From contig JANYJD010000034.1 in assembly GCA_025358555.1 (NCBI GenBank), positions 1-37,121 of the forward strand: DNA of 37,121 bases, read 5' to 3'. A program made the position numbers and the translations under genes. The notes under the pieces are model-generated. The model was not told where the DNA came from. It was given only the letters and a program-made list of their open reading frames with translations, and made no database searches. Within the stretch, counting starts at the first letter, position 1; the number at the start of each line of letters is the position of its first letter. This document shows, piece by piece, positions 1-7,259 of the stretch. This stretch comes from Rhodoferax sp. (lineage in GTDB: Bacteria; Pseudomonadota; Gammaproteobacteria; Burkholderiales; Burkholderiaceae_C).

Positions 1-1472
1 GCATGGCCGTAGCGGGTGATGTCGATGCGGGTAGTTTTGGCGCGAATGTCAGGGTGGGCCTGGCCTAGTTCGGCCAGGATGGTATCGCGCCACGTAGCCC
101 AGGGCGTGTCCATCAGCAGCTTGCGGCCTTGCGGCACATCGCCCAAGGCGCGGTAGTGGGTGAGCACGGTCGCGCCGGGTACCGGCAGCAGGCTCTGGTG
201 CGTGGCGTCTACGTAGCCGAGGCCGCCGCCGGTGGATGGGCTGAGTTCACCCAACCCGCCATAAATCACGTTGTCCCAACTGGGTGCCGGGCCAGGCCGG
301 TCTTGCAGCGGCGCCTTGATGTGAATATTGGCAACCAGCCAGGGCGCATAGCGGGTGCTGGCCGCCGTCTCGCGCAGAAAGTCAGGCGGGTTCTCAACCA
401 CGCGTGCCGCCACAAAAATTGGCAGCGCCACAATGCAGCGTGCGGCCACCCAGCTGTGCACGGCTTGCGTGGCAGGGTTGAACGCATCCACCTCTACGCC
501 ATGTTTGCCTGCCGCGATACGCACCACCACCCAGCCGCTGTGCAGCCGCTCTTTCAACGGCGCGGCGAGCCGACGCGTGAGCCAGGCGTTACCCTCGGGC
601 CAGGTGAGGATGCCATCGTGCTCGGGTGCGGCGGCGGGCTCGGCGCTGTCGCCAGCGTCACCCGCAGGCGCAGCAAAGCCGTGGCGGCTGGCAAAGTAAT
701 GAATGCCGGCCCAGGCGGACACGGTGGCGATACCGGCACCGTAATCGTCACGACAACAGTAGTCAAGGTACCAGCGCAGGTGCGGGTCGGTCAATCCGTT
801 CTGGTTCAAGAACGCTATAAACGTAATAGCTGTCCATGCAATTTGGACGGGGGCTACAGGCCAGTTTGATAGGGGAATTGCCCACTTTGAAGTCTTTTGA
901 GCTTGCGCGACCAGCGTGGCGAACTTTTGGTATTGAGCCAGCGTGTCACGCCCCACGCCTTGCACCGGCAGCAGCCCCGGCTGCCACGCGCCGTTGAAGA
1001 AAAGCCGTTCCTGCGGGCTGTGGCACAAGTGGCGTTCGTCAACCATCCAGCGGCCCGAGATGCGCTGGCGGACGCCAAATTCTTCAAGCAGGTCTTGCAC
1101 CTCACTGGCATCATCGCCCGGCACCGGCAGATAGTGCGCACCCAGCGGGCAGGCGATGCCGTTGACCGCGCCGCCACGGCTGTTGCCTCCGGCTTCGTCT
1201 TCCAGCTCCAGCAGGGCGAAGTCGTCCATGCCCTTCTGGCGCAGCGCACGGGCGGCGGCAAGCCCAGCCACGCCGCCGCCTGCAATCACGACCCGTGTTT
1301 TGTGGATGACGGATGGCGCGGGCCACCGATCCGTCCGTCCTGAGCCAGTCGAAGGGCGCAACAGGTGGCCGCGTTCGTGCTGGATGCCGGTGAAGCCGCC
1401 GATGATTTCATCGGATTCTTTGCAACCGATCAAAGGCAGAGCGGTGCCAGCAAGAAAGTGGCGGCGCTTCAT
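1..1472 (-). CDS. FAD-dependent amine oxidase-like lipoprotein (3' end outside window)
   Basis: Reading the minus strand from ATG at 1472 gives one uninterrupted frame to the window edge (about 490 codons), so the C-terminus is missing. The N-terminus reads MKRRHFLAGTALPLIGC: a twin-arginine-like motif followed by a lipobox, which predicts a Tat-exported, lipid-anchored periplasmic enzyme. Near residue 60 there is a Rossmann dinucleotide motif (VVIAGGGVAGLAAARAL) followed by LLELEDEAGGNSRGG, typical of flavin amine/polyamine oxidases. The last visible residues (ITRYGH) resemble the FAD-contacting C-terminal motif of that family. The gene starts 30 bp after the spermidine-synthase-like gene and closes the visible operon, so oxidation of a polyamine-type amine is a reasonable but unproven inference. 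Two dispersed repeats lie in frame within it (residues about 38-46 and 206-216), which is odd for a conserved enzyme. The family is fairly sure; the substrate is unknown. Confidence 0.85.
   Translation of the reverse strand, partial: MKRRHFLAGTALPLIGCKESDEIIGGFTGIQHERGHLLRPSTGSGRTDRWPAPSVIHKTRVVIAGGGVAGLAAARALRQKGMDDFALLELEDEAGGNSRGGAVNGIACPLGAHYLPVPGDDASEVQDLLEEFGVRQRISGRWMVDERHLCHSPQERLFFNGAWQPGLLPVQGVGRDTLAQYQKFATLVAQAQKTSKWAIPLSNWPVAPVQIAWTAITFIAFLNQNGLTDPHLRWYLDYCCRDDYGAGIATVSAWAGIHYFASRHGFAAPAGDAGDSAEPAAAPEHDGILTWPEGNAWLTRRLAAPLKERLHSGWVVVRIAAGKHGVEVDAFNPATQAVHSWVAARCIVALPIFVAARVVENPPDFLRETAASTRYAPWLVANIHIKAPLQDRPGPAPSWDNVIYGGLGELSPSTGGGLGYVDATHQSLLPVPGATVLTHYRALGDVPQGRKLLMDTPWATWRDTILAELGQAHPDIRAKTTRIDITRYGH
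812..872 (+). repeat. Dispersed AT-rich repeat, copy A (inside FAD oxidase gene)
   Basis: Core 827-856 fits TAGCT-N14-GAC-N3-GGCTA exactly, with GCTA nine bases upstream of the core and CAGGCC downstream. It lies antisense to the FAD oxidase gene. In the gene's frame the core encodes VAPVQIAWTAIT-type residues, open throughout. The AT-rich base composition contrasts with the flanks. Confidence 0.8.
1336..1358. repeat. Copy of a second dispersed repeat inside the FAD oxidase gene
   Basis: Read on the minus strand this contains CCTTCGACTGGCTCAGGACG, a near match to the short interspersed CCTTCGACAGGCTCAGG-type repeat I know from many proteobacterial genomes. In the FAD oxidase frame it encodes RPSTGSGRTD, in the linker between signal peptide and Rossmann fold. 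Only one copy is visible here, so the family assignment rests on memory of the motif. Confidence 0.55.
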
Positions 1473-1502
1473 TCACTGGCCTCACGTGCGCAGCAAGCCG
1501 AC

Positions 1503-3041
1503 TTAATGCGCAACAACTTTGCCCCACTCGGCTTCATACGTCGTCACCAAATTCTGGTTTGACAGCCGGTTCACCTGCGCCGGCACGCGCGCCATGTCCA
1601 CGGGGAAATCAAACAACAGGGGCAACGTCTGCAGGTTCAAAAAACGCAGTCCATCAGGCAACGCCGTCGGCAAGCGGTACGGCCTGCGGCTGGCGATCAC
1701 ATAGCCCCATTCGCCAAAGCTGGGCACGTTGGCATGGTAAGGCGTGGCCGTCAGGCCCACAGACTCGATGGTCTGCACAACGGTCCAGAAACTCTGGCGC
1801 GCCACCAGGGGCGATGTGGTCTGGATGACGGCGTAGCCGCTGGCCGACAGGCGCTGGTCAAGCAGCGCATAAAACGAATTGGTGTAGAGCTTGCCGATGC
1901 TGAAGTTGGTGGGGTCGGGAAAATCCACCACGATCACATCGAAGGTCTCGGTGGTGTTCTCCAGCCACTGGAAGGCATCGGTGTTGACGACCTTCACCTT
2001 GGGGGATTTGAGCGATTCGCCATTGAGTTTTGACAACGTGGGCTGGTCCGAGAACAGCCGGGTCATGGCCGGGTCAAGCTCCACCAGTGTGATGGATTCG
2101 ACGCCGGGGTATTTGAGAATTTCACGCACCGCCATGCCGTCGCCACCGCCCAGCACGGCGACTTTTTTCGGGCCTGCGCCATTGGCAAAAGCCGCCATCG
2201 CCGGGTGCACCAGCGCCTCGTGGTAGCGGTACTCATCGCGCTCGGCAAACTGCAGGTTGCCATTGAGAAATAGCCGGTGCCCGCCGCGCCCCTGCGTGAC
2301 CACAATGCGCTGGTAGGGCGACTGGGCGGTGAACACGATGCGGTCCTGGTAGAACTTGTCTTCGGCCACGGTGGTGATGCGGTCCGCGCCCGCAAAGGCC
2401 GCCGCCAGCAGCGCCAGCGTGGCGCCGCAGGCCAGCACGTGGGCCTTGTACTGGCGCAGCTCATCGCGGAACAGCCACAGCGCCCACACGGCCACAGCAG
2501 CATTCAGCAACCCAAACAGCAGGCCCGTGCGGATCAGGCCCAGTTGCGGCACCAGCAGCAGCGGAAAAGCCACCGAAACCGCCAGCGCGCCCAGGTAGTC
2601 AAACGTCAGCACCTGCGACACCAGATCTTTGAGCGCGACGTTGCGCTTCAAGATGCGCATGACCAGCGGAATCTCCAGCCCCACCAGCGTGCCCACGGCA
2701 AACACCAGCGTATAGAGCAGCCACCGGAAAGATCCTGGTGCATAAGCATTAGCTACAAATAAAATAGCTGGCAATGCACCACCGACAAGAGCTACAAGCA
2801 ATTCTATACGTAAAAAATGGGCGGGAAGCTGGCGCTCGAAGAAGCGCGAGAGGTACGAGCCCACGCCCATCGCAAACAGGTACGCGCCGATGACCGTGGA
2901 GAACTGCAGCACCGAGTCGCCCAGCAAATACGACGCCAGCGCACCCGCTGCAAGCTCATACACCAGCCCGCACGCGGCAATGACAAACACCGAGGCCAGC
3001 AGCGCGACCTCAACCGGGCGCGCAGGGGTATGGGTTTTCAA
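1503..3041 (-). CDS. Membrane-embedded spermidine synthase-like protein
   Basis: 512 residues. The N-terminal 215 or so form about seven hydrophobic helices, and the C-terminal half is a SpeE-type aminopropyltransferase/methyltransferase fold. Visible motifs are YRYHEALVHPAM (polyamine-site region, about 271-282), the decarboxy-SAM loop VLGGGDGM (296-303), acidic ELDP (321-324) and DFPDP (373-377), which holds the catalytic aspartate region of spermidine synthases. Soluble SpeE is about 290 residues, so the membrane half is an addition typical of the seven-TM class. The start is TTG with no strong ribosome-binding site; there is no ATG or GTG between the preceding stop and this point, and translation may be coupled to the DUF350 gene 45 bp upstream. 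A dispersed repeat encodes residues 83-93 inside a membrane helix. The real acceptor may be a lipid, a polyamine or something else. Confidence 0.85.
   Translation of the reverse strand: MKTHTPARPVEVALLASVFVIAACGLVYELAAGALASYLLGDSVLQFSTVIGAYLFAMGVGSYLSRFFERQLPAHFLRIELLVALVGGALPAILFVANAYAPGSFRWLLYTLVFAVGTLVGLEIPLVMRILKRNVALKDLVSQVLTFDYLGALAVSVAFPLLLVPQLGLIRTGLLFGLLNAAVAVWALWLFRDELRQYKAHVLACGATLALLAAAFAGADRITTVAEDKFYQDRIVFTAQSPYQRIVVTQGRGGHRLFLNGNLQFAERDEYRYHEALVHPAMAAFANGAGPKKVAVLGGGDGMAVREILKYPGVESITLVELDPAMTRLFSDQPTLSKLNGESLKSPKVKVVNTDAFQWLENTTETFDVIVVDFPDPTNFSIGKLYTNSFYALLDQRLSASGYAVIQTTSPLVARQSFWTVVQTIESVGLTATPYHANVPSFGEWGYVIASRRPYRLPTALPDGLRFLNLQTLPLLFDFPVDMARVPAQVNRLSNQNLVTTYEAEWGKVVAH
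2750..2803 (+). repeat. Dispersed AT-rich repeat, copy B (inside spermidine synthase-like gene)
   Basis: Core 2765-2794 fits TAGCT-N14-GAC-N3-GCTA with one change (AGCTA for GGCTA), preceded by GCTA at the standard distance. Read with the gene it encodes VALVGGALPAIL, in the same frame and orientation as copies A and H. Confidence 0.75.
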
Positions 3042-3086
3042 GATCGCGGACCCGAAGCGCCGCCCTGCGTTCGTGCAGCAGCCCTG

Positions 3087-3305
3087 TTAATGGATGGCGG
3101 CGGCAACGATGATGCAGATGCCCAACGACATCGCCGCCACAACCAGCCCAAGAGCGACATTGTGCTTTTCCACAATCTCTTCCCACAGGTTGTAGGGCGT
3201 GATCTTGTCAATGATCACAAAGCTGAGCCAGAAGATGATCACGCCGGTCAGCGCGTAGAGGATCGAGCTGAGGAATGCACCCGATTTAAACCATTCAAGA
3301 TCCAT
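3087..3305 (-). CDS. DUF350 small membrane protein
   Basis: 72 residues from the ATG at 3305, which is preceded by a clear AAAGGAG site; an upstream in-frame codon at 3332 lacks one. Two hydrophobic helices (about residues 9-32 and 49-70) are separated by a short charged segment, DKITPYNLWEEIVEKHN, the usual look of one DUF350 unit. Members with four or more helices are duplications of this unit. DUF350 proteins occur with PspA-like, SPFH and polyamine-enzyme genes in envelope-stress clusters; the molecular role is not established. It lies between the DUF4178 and spermidine-synthase-like genes, with gaps of 30 and 45 bp, in what is clearly one transcript. Confidence 0.85.
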   Translation of the reverse strand: MDLEWFKSGAFLSSILYALTGVIIFWLSFVIIDKITPYNLWEEIVEKHNVALGLVVAAMSLGICIIVAAAIH

Positions 3306-3335
3306 GGGAATCTCCTTTAGTAAATTGAACACCCA

Positions 3336-4871
3336 TCATTTGTGCCCCCCGCCGCCCGACGATCCACCATAAGACCCGCCCGAGGTGCGCCCGCTGTTGG
3401 TGCCGCTGGAAGCATTGTCGGACGAGCAGCGGCTCATGAGGAACAGGAAAAACAGGATGACCGCCAGAATGACGATGATCGTGAGGCAACCAACGCCAGA
3501 CAGCTTGCCCGCGGGCGTTGCGTCCGAGCGCTTGAGCAAATCTTTTTTCGCCTCCAGCTTGAAGGCTTTGGCAACTGCGTCGCTGTCGATCTGGCCGCCG
3601 ACCGACCACATCACCTCATTGGGTGCCTTCTCCAGCGACAGCATGCTCTTGCCGTTGGCAAAGTCGCGGTTCTCGGTGGTTTGGCCACGCGTCACCTGCC
3701 AGTAGAACTCGCCCGCCACGTAGTTGGTTTCGGCCTTGTAGTTTTCTTTTAGCTGGTAGCGCTGGCCCAGGTAGGTGGCCGACTTGCCGCCCTCGGCCAT
3801 CACGGGCGCGCCGGTCGTCGGCTTGACCACGCTCCAGCCATCGGTGGCGTCCACCAGAAACGTGAAGCCGCGCTTGCGGTTGTAGAGCAGGTACTCGTCC
3901 CAGCCAAACTGCTCGTCGGCGTCACTCGGGTCGCTCACGTCAGTGCCCATGCGGTGCTGGAAGCCCACCACCTGCCACTGCACGCCCTGCAACTGGCCCG
4001 TGGTGCCCAGCGGGATCAGCGGCGCGACCGGCTCGTCCTGCAATGCATGCTTCAGCTCACCGCCAATGCCGCCCGAGACATCAATGATGCTGCTGCACGA
4101 CGCACAGGTAATGCTCTTGCTGCTGGCCAACGTGACCGCCACCTGCGCGCCGCAGTTGGGGCAGGCAAACTGGCGGCCTTTTTCTTCCTTGGCCGATTCT
4201 TCGCGCAGGCCAGTAAGCTGCAAGTCTTCCAGCAACACCGCAGCGCCGACCGACAGCGTGGGCGGCTGGCTGCTGTAGTCGATGCTGAGCACTTCGCCCC
4301 CGACCAGGCCCACATCGGATGTGCCCTGGCTGCGCAACTCAACCATGGCAAACGGTTTGCCTAACTGCGGCAGGCGCGGCAGCTCCCCCTGCGCCGACAG
4401 CAGGGCCACGGTCTGGTTGGATGCAACGCTATAGGGTTTGCCGTTCAGCGTCGTGCTGCTGCCTACTTTGAAGCTTGCAGCGGCTGGCACATTGCCTTGC
4501 GCTTCAAGAGGCGTGCTGAAAACATAGGCCCCGTTGTCTTCACTCAAGTACGCCGATGTGCCATCCACCAGCACGGCATGCCATTCGGTCCAGGTGCCCT
4601 CTGCGTATTTGTATTGCAGGCGGCCCACCAGGGTGAACGGCTTTTTGACGCTGCCTGCCGTCCACACGCCGCTGGCCTGCAGTTGCAGCGGGCTGTGGTC
4701 ATCAAACAGCTCGGCCATCTTGCCGATGCGCGCGAGCGTTTCGCCATTGCGAACCACCGTGCTTTGGCAGAAGCCGCAGACAGCGTGGGTGGACTGCGCG
4801 CTTAAGAAATTAACCGGCGCGCCGCAGCCGGGGCAGGGCGCCCGGTAGCTGCGTTGCGAAGGTTCAGTCAC
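3336..4871 (-). CDS. DUF4178 protein with two zinc ribbons and a C-terminal membrane anchor
   Basis: 511 residues from a GTG start with weak ribosome-binding sequence; the first ribbon begins at residue 13, so the start cannot lie much further in. Two four-cysteine ribbons are visible (C13/C16/C32/C35 and C237/C240/C256/C259). Each is followed by a beta-rich DUF4178-like segment (about 55-220 and 285-445, the second with FGWDEYLLYN). Residues about 459-480 form one transmembrane helix, then a Gly/Ser-rich tail ending GGGGHK. The layout predicts a cytoplasmic body tethered to the inner membrane. By analogy with the Bacillus YdjG-YdjH-YdjI system, where a zinc-ribbon membrane protein recruits an SPFH partner, it may dock the SPFH protein encoded just upstream. 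That role is inference. Confidence 0.85.
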   Translation of the reverse strand: MTEPSQRSYRAPCPGCGAPVNFLSAQSTHAVCGFCQSTVVRNGETLARIGKMAELFDDHSPLQLQASGVWTAGSVKKPFTLVGRLQYKYAEGTWTEWHAVLVDGTSAYLSEDNGAYVFSTPLEAQGNVPAAASFKVGSSTTLNGKPYSVASNQTVALLSAQGELPRLPQLGKPFAMVELRSQGTSDVGLVGGEVLSIDYSSQPPTLSVGAAVLLEDLQLTGLREESAKEEKGRQFACPNCGAQVAVTLASSKSITCASCSSIIDVSGGIGGELKHALQDEPVAPLIPLGTTGQLQGVQWQVVGFQHRMGTDVSDPSDADEQFGWDEYLLYNRKRGFTFLVDATDGWSVVKPTTGAPVMAEGGKSATYLGQRYQLKENYKAETNYVAGEFYWQVTRGQTTENRDFANGKSMLSLEKAPNEVMWSVGGQIDSDAVAKAFKLEAKKDLLKRSDATPAGKLSGVGCLTIIVILAVILFFLFLMSRCSSDNASSGTNSGRTSGGSYGGSSGGGGHK

Positions 4872-4901
4872 TTAAGCAGCGTAACCCATGAGCAGGCCAA
4901 C

Positions 4902-4950
4902 AAACCCGCCGCCGGGCCGCCCCAAGGCGGGTTTCGCCCCCTCGGGGGGC
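4902..4950. other. Double hairpin between SPFH and DUF4178 genes
   Basis: A perfect 9-bp inverted repeat, AAACCCGCC (4902-4910) and GGCGGGTTT (4926-4934), abuts a second hairpin, GCCCCC (4936-4941) and GGGGGC (4945-4950). Neither transcript orientation has a U-run. The shape is REP-like and could stabilise or process the polycistronic mRNA, or partly terminate it after the SPFH gene. Confidence 0.55.
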
Positions 4951-4989
4951 AGGGAGGACACGCCAGTGCCGACCGTGGGGGCAACATCC

Positions 4990-6036
4990 CTACACCAGTT
5001 TCTTCAGAAGCTCTGCCTTCTTGGAGTCAAACTCGTCCTGCGTCAGGATGCCCTTGCTTTTGAGTTCACCCAATTTTTCCAGTGTGGCCATCACGTCTTC
5101 GGCCTTGACGCCCACCGCCGCACTTGCCGCTTGCGCTGCCCCTGCTGCTGCCGGGCCACCGCCCTGCAAGCCAGCGGCCAGGTTTTGCGCCAGCACCTGG
5201 CCCAGCGCCACGCCGGCGCCCAGGCCCATCGCGTCGCCTGCAATGCCACTGCCCCCGCCCCCCTCGGCGAATTTCGGTATTGCCTGCGCCGTCTGGTACT
5301 GCATGAATTTGCCCATGTCGTTGCCGACCATGCCCATGCCGATTTTCTGGTCGAGGATTTTTTGCAGCTCTTCAGGCAGCGAGACGTTTTGCACCGTCAT
5401 GCCTTCAAGCTTCAGGCCAATCTTGGCAAACTCAGGCGCCAATTGGGTCGTCAATGCCTGCGCAAACATGAGCTGGTTTGACGCCAGGTCCAGAAACGGA
5501 ATGCCGCTGCTGGCAATCGCGTTGCTTATGTTTTGCAGCACCAGGCCCCGCAGTTGGCCATCCAGGTCTGCCACGCCATATTCGCTGCGCGTGCCCGAGA
5601 TTTCGGTGTGGAACAGCTTGGCGTCGGCGATGCGGAAGCTGTAGTTGCCAAAGGCGCGCAGGCGCACGGCGCCAAAGTCTTTGTCGCGGATGGTGATGGG
5701 CTGAGGCGTGCCCCATTTCTGGTCGACCTGCTGGCGCGTGCTGAAAAAGTACACGTCGCTCTTGAACGGGGATTCAAACAGCTTGTCCCAGTTCTTCAAG
5801 TACGTCAGCACCGGCAGGGTCTGCGTGGTGAGCTTGTACATGCCGGGTACAAACACGTCGGCCACCTTGCCCTCGTTCACAAACACCGCCACTTGCGATT
5901 CACGCACGGTGAGCGACGCGCCGTTTTGAATCTCCATCTCGGCCATGGGAAAACGCCAGGCCAATGTGCCGTCAGACTCTTCGGTCCACTGGATGATGTC
6001 AATGAACTGTTTCTTGAGGAAGTCCATCAGTGCCAT
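4990..6036 (-). CDS. SPFH-domain protein with C-terminal SHOCT (YdjI-like)
   Basis: 348 residues from ATG at 6036, preceded by AGGAG at six bases; first gene of the module. Residues about 15-245 match the SPFH 'virion core protein'-like family: IIQWTEESDGTLAWRFP, then RESQVAVFVNEGKVADVFVPGMY, and QNVSLPEELQKILDQKIGM at the end of the domain. A Gly/Ala-rich linker (about 258-307) leads to a SHOCT domain (about 314-346, ATLEKLGELKSKGILTQDEF). SHOCT domains commonly mediate oligomerisation or partner contact. There is no signal peptide, so it is cytosolic and probably peripheral to the membrane. In Bacillus, YdjI of this family links the membrane proteins YdjG/YdjH to PspA; no pspA is visible here. 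Confidence 0.88.
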   Translation of the reverse strand: MALMDFLKKQFIDIIQWTEESDGTLAWRFPMAEMEIQNGASLTVRESQVAVFVNEGKVADVFVPGMYKLTTQTLPVLTYLKNWDKLFESPFKSDVYFFSTRQQVDQKWGTPQPITIRDKDFGAVRLRAFGNYSFRIADAKLFHTEISGTRSEYGVADLDGQLRGLVLQNISNAIASSGIPFLDLASNQLMFAQALTTQLAPEFAKIGLKLEGMTVQNVSLPEELQKILDQKIGMGMVGNDMGKFMQYQTAQAIPKFAEGGGGSGIAGDAMGLGAGVALGQVLAQNLAAGLQGGGPAAAGAAQAASAAVGVKAEDVMATLEKLGELKSKGILTQDEFDSKKAELLKKLV

Positions 6037-6193
6037 GTGCAGCTCCTGTTGTTGAGGTCGGACAAGTATGATAACTGGGGCCTCTCAAATTGGGCAGAAA
6101 TATCGAGGTGGGGCGGCGTCAAACACCGGACTGCAACGGGTGGATGAACCGGGTTGATTTGGCGGGCCGATCAAGTCGGTTAATTGAATGGGT

Positions 6194-7180
6194 TTATTGG
6201 CTGGTCTCAGATTTGATATTGGCCGCCTTGGCAACGCCCGCCCACAGGTCAAGCTCGGTGGCGATGGTTTTAGCGAAGCTGTCGGCATTGCCGGTGTCGG
6301 GCGTCACGGCTAGCGCCATCAGGCGGCTCTTCACGTCGGGGTCGCGCAATGTTTTGGCCAGCTCATCCTGCAGGCGTTTCATCACGGGCGCAGGCGTGCC
6401 AGCGGGTGCCAGCAAACCGGTCCACAGGGTGAGCGCAAAGTCGGGCACGCCAGCTTCGGCCATGGTAGGCACGCTGGGGTAGGCGGGTGCTCGCTGCGGG
6501 CCGGTGGTGGCCAGCGCGCGAATCTTGCCGGACTTGATCAAACCGTCGGCCGAGCTGGGGTCGGCAATGGTCATCATCACGTCACCGGAGGCCACGGCCA
6601 GAGACGAATCGTTGGCTCCCTTGTACGGAATGTGCACAAAGCGGCTGCCGGTGCGCAGGTTGAACAGCTCTGAGGCAAACTGGAACGAGGCTGCGCTGGA
6701 GCCGTAGTTGGCCTTGTCCGGGCTGGCTTTGGCCGCGTCGATCAGGTCTTTGACCGACTTGATCGGGCTGTTGCCATTGACCACCAGCATCAGCGGGAAC
6801 GCGCCAATCAGGCCAATCGGCGCAAAGTCCTTTTGCGGCGAATACGGCAGCTTGGGGTACAGCGCTGGGTTGAACACGATGGGGCCGCTGGGGCCCATCA
6901 AGAGCGTGTAGCCGTCAGGGGCTGATTTGGCAACGTAGTCCGCAGCGATGATGGACGCCGCGCCCGGCTTGTTGTCAATCACCACCGGCTGGCCGAGGTT
7001 CTCGCCCAGCTTTTGCCCGACGATGCGCATGATGACGTCGTTGCCGCCGCCGGCCGAGTAGCCGACCACGATGCGCACTGGTTTGGCCGGGAAGGCCTGT
7101 GTTTGCGCGTGTGCCTGTAGCGGGACCACAGCCAACTGCAAGCCCGCCAGCAAGACACCTGCCATCACTATTTGCTTCAT
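6194..7180 (-). CDS. Bug-family tripartite tricarboxylate transporter substrate-binding protein
   Basis: 328 residues from ATG at 7180, preceded by TTGGAG at six bases; an in-frame TTG four codons earlier overlaps that site and is unlikely. There is a Sec signal peptide (MKQIVMAGVLLAGLQLAV to AHAQ), then the Bug signature FPAKPVRIVVGYSAGGGNDV and PGAASIIAADYVAKSAPDGYT. These are periplasmic Venus-flytrap binding proteins that feed carboxylates to TctAB permeases; no permease genes are in the window, which is usual for the many orphan Bug genes of Burkholderiales. It follows the ThDP-enzyme gene by 79 bp on the same strand, so the ligand may be a 2-oxo or other carboxylate used by that enzyme. 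The ligand is not readable from sequence. Confidence 0.92.
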   Translation of the reverse strand: MKQIVMAGVLLAGLQLAVVPLQAHAQTQAFPAKPVRIVVGYSAGGGNDVIMRIVGQKLGENLGQPVVIDNKPGAASIIAADYVAKSAPDGYTLLMGPSGPIVFNPALYPKLPYSPQKDFAPIGLIGAFPLMLVVNGNSPIKSVKDLIDAAKASPDKANYGSSAASFQFASELFNLRTGSRFVHIPYKGANDSSLAVASGDVMMTIADPSSADGLIKSGKIRALATTGPQRAPAYPSVPTMAEAGVPDFALTLWTGLLAPAGTPAPVMKRLQDELAKTLRDPDVKSRLMALAVTPDTGNADSFAKTIATELDLWAGVAKAANIKSETSQ

Positions 7181-7213
7181 GCCAAACTCCAATTTTGTCC
7201 AGCTTTTTTACGG

Positions 7214-7258
7214 TTCAAAACTCGACGATTGAAAACTCAACTATTCAACACGTCACGA
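7214..7258. repeat. Three degenerate 15-bp tandem repeats between ThDP enzyme and bug gene
   Basis: TTCAAAACTCGACGA (7214-7228), TTGAAAACTCAACTA (7229-7243) and TTCAACACGTCACGA (7244-7258) follow one another without gaps, directly after the stop codon of the ThDP-enzyme gene. Confidence 0.7.
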
Positions 7259-7259
7259 G

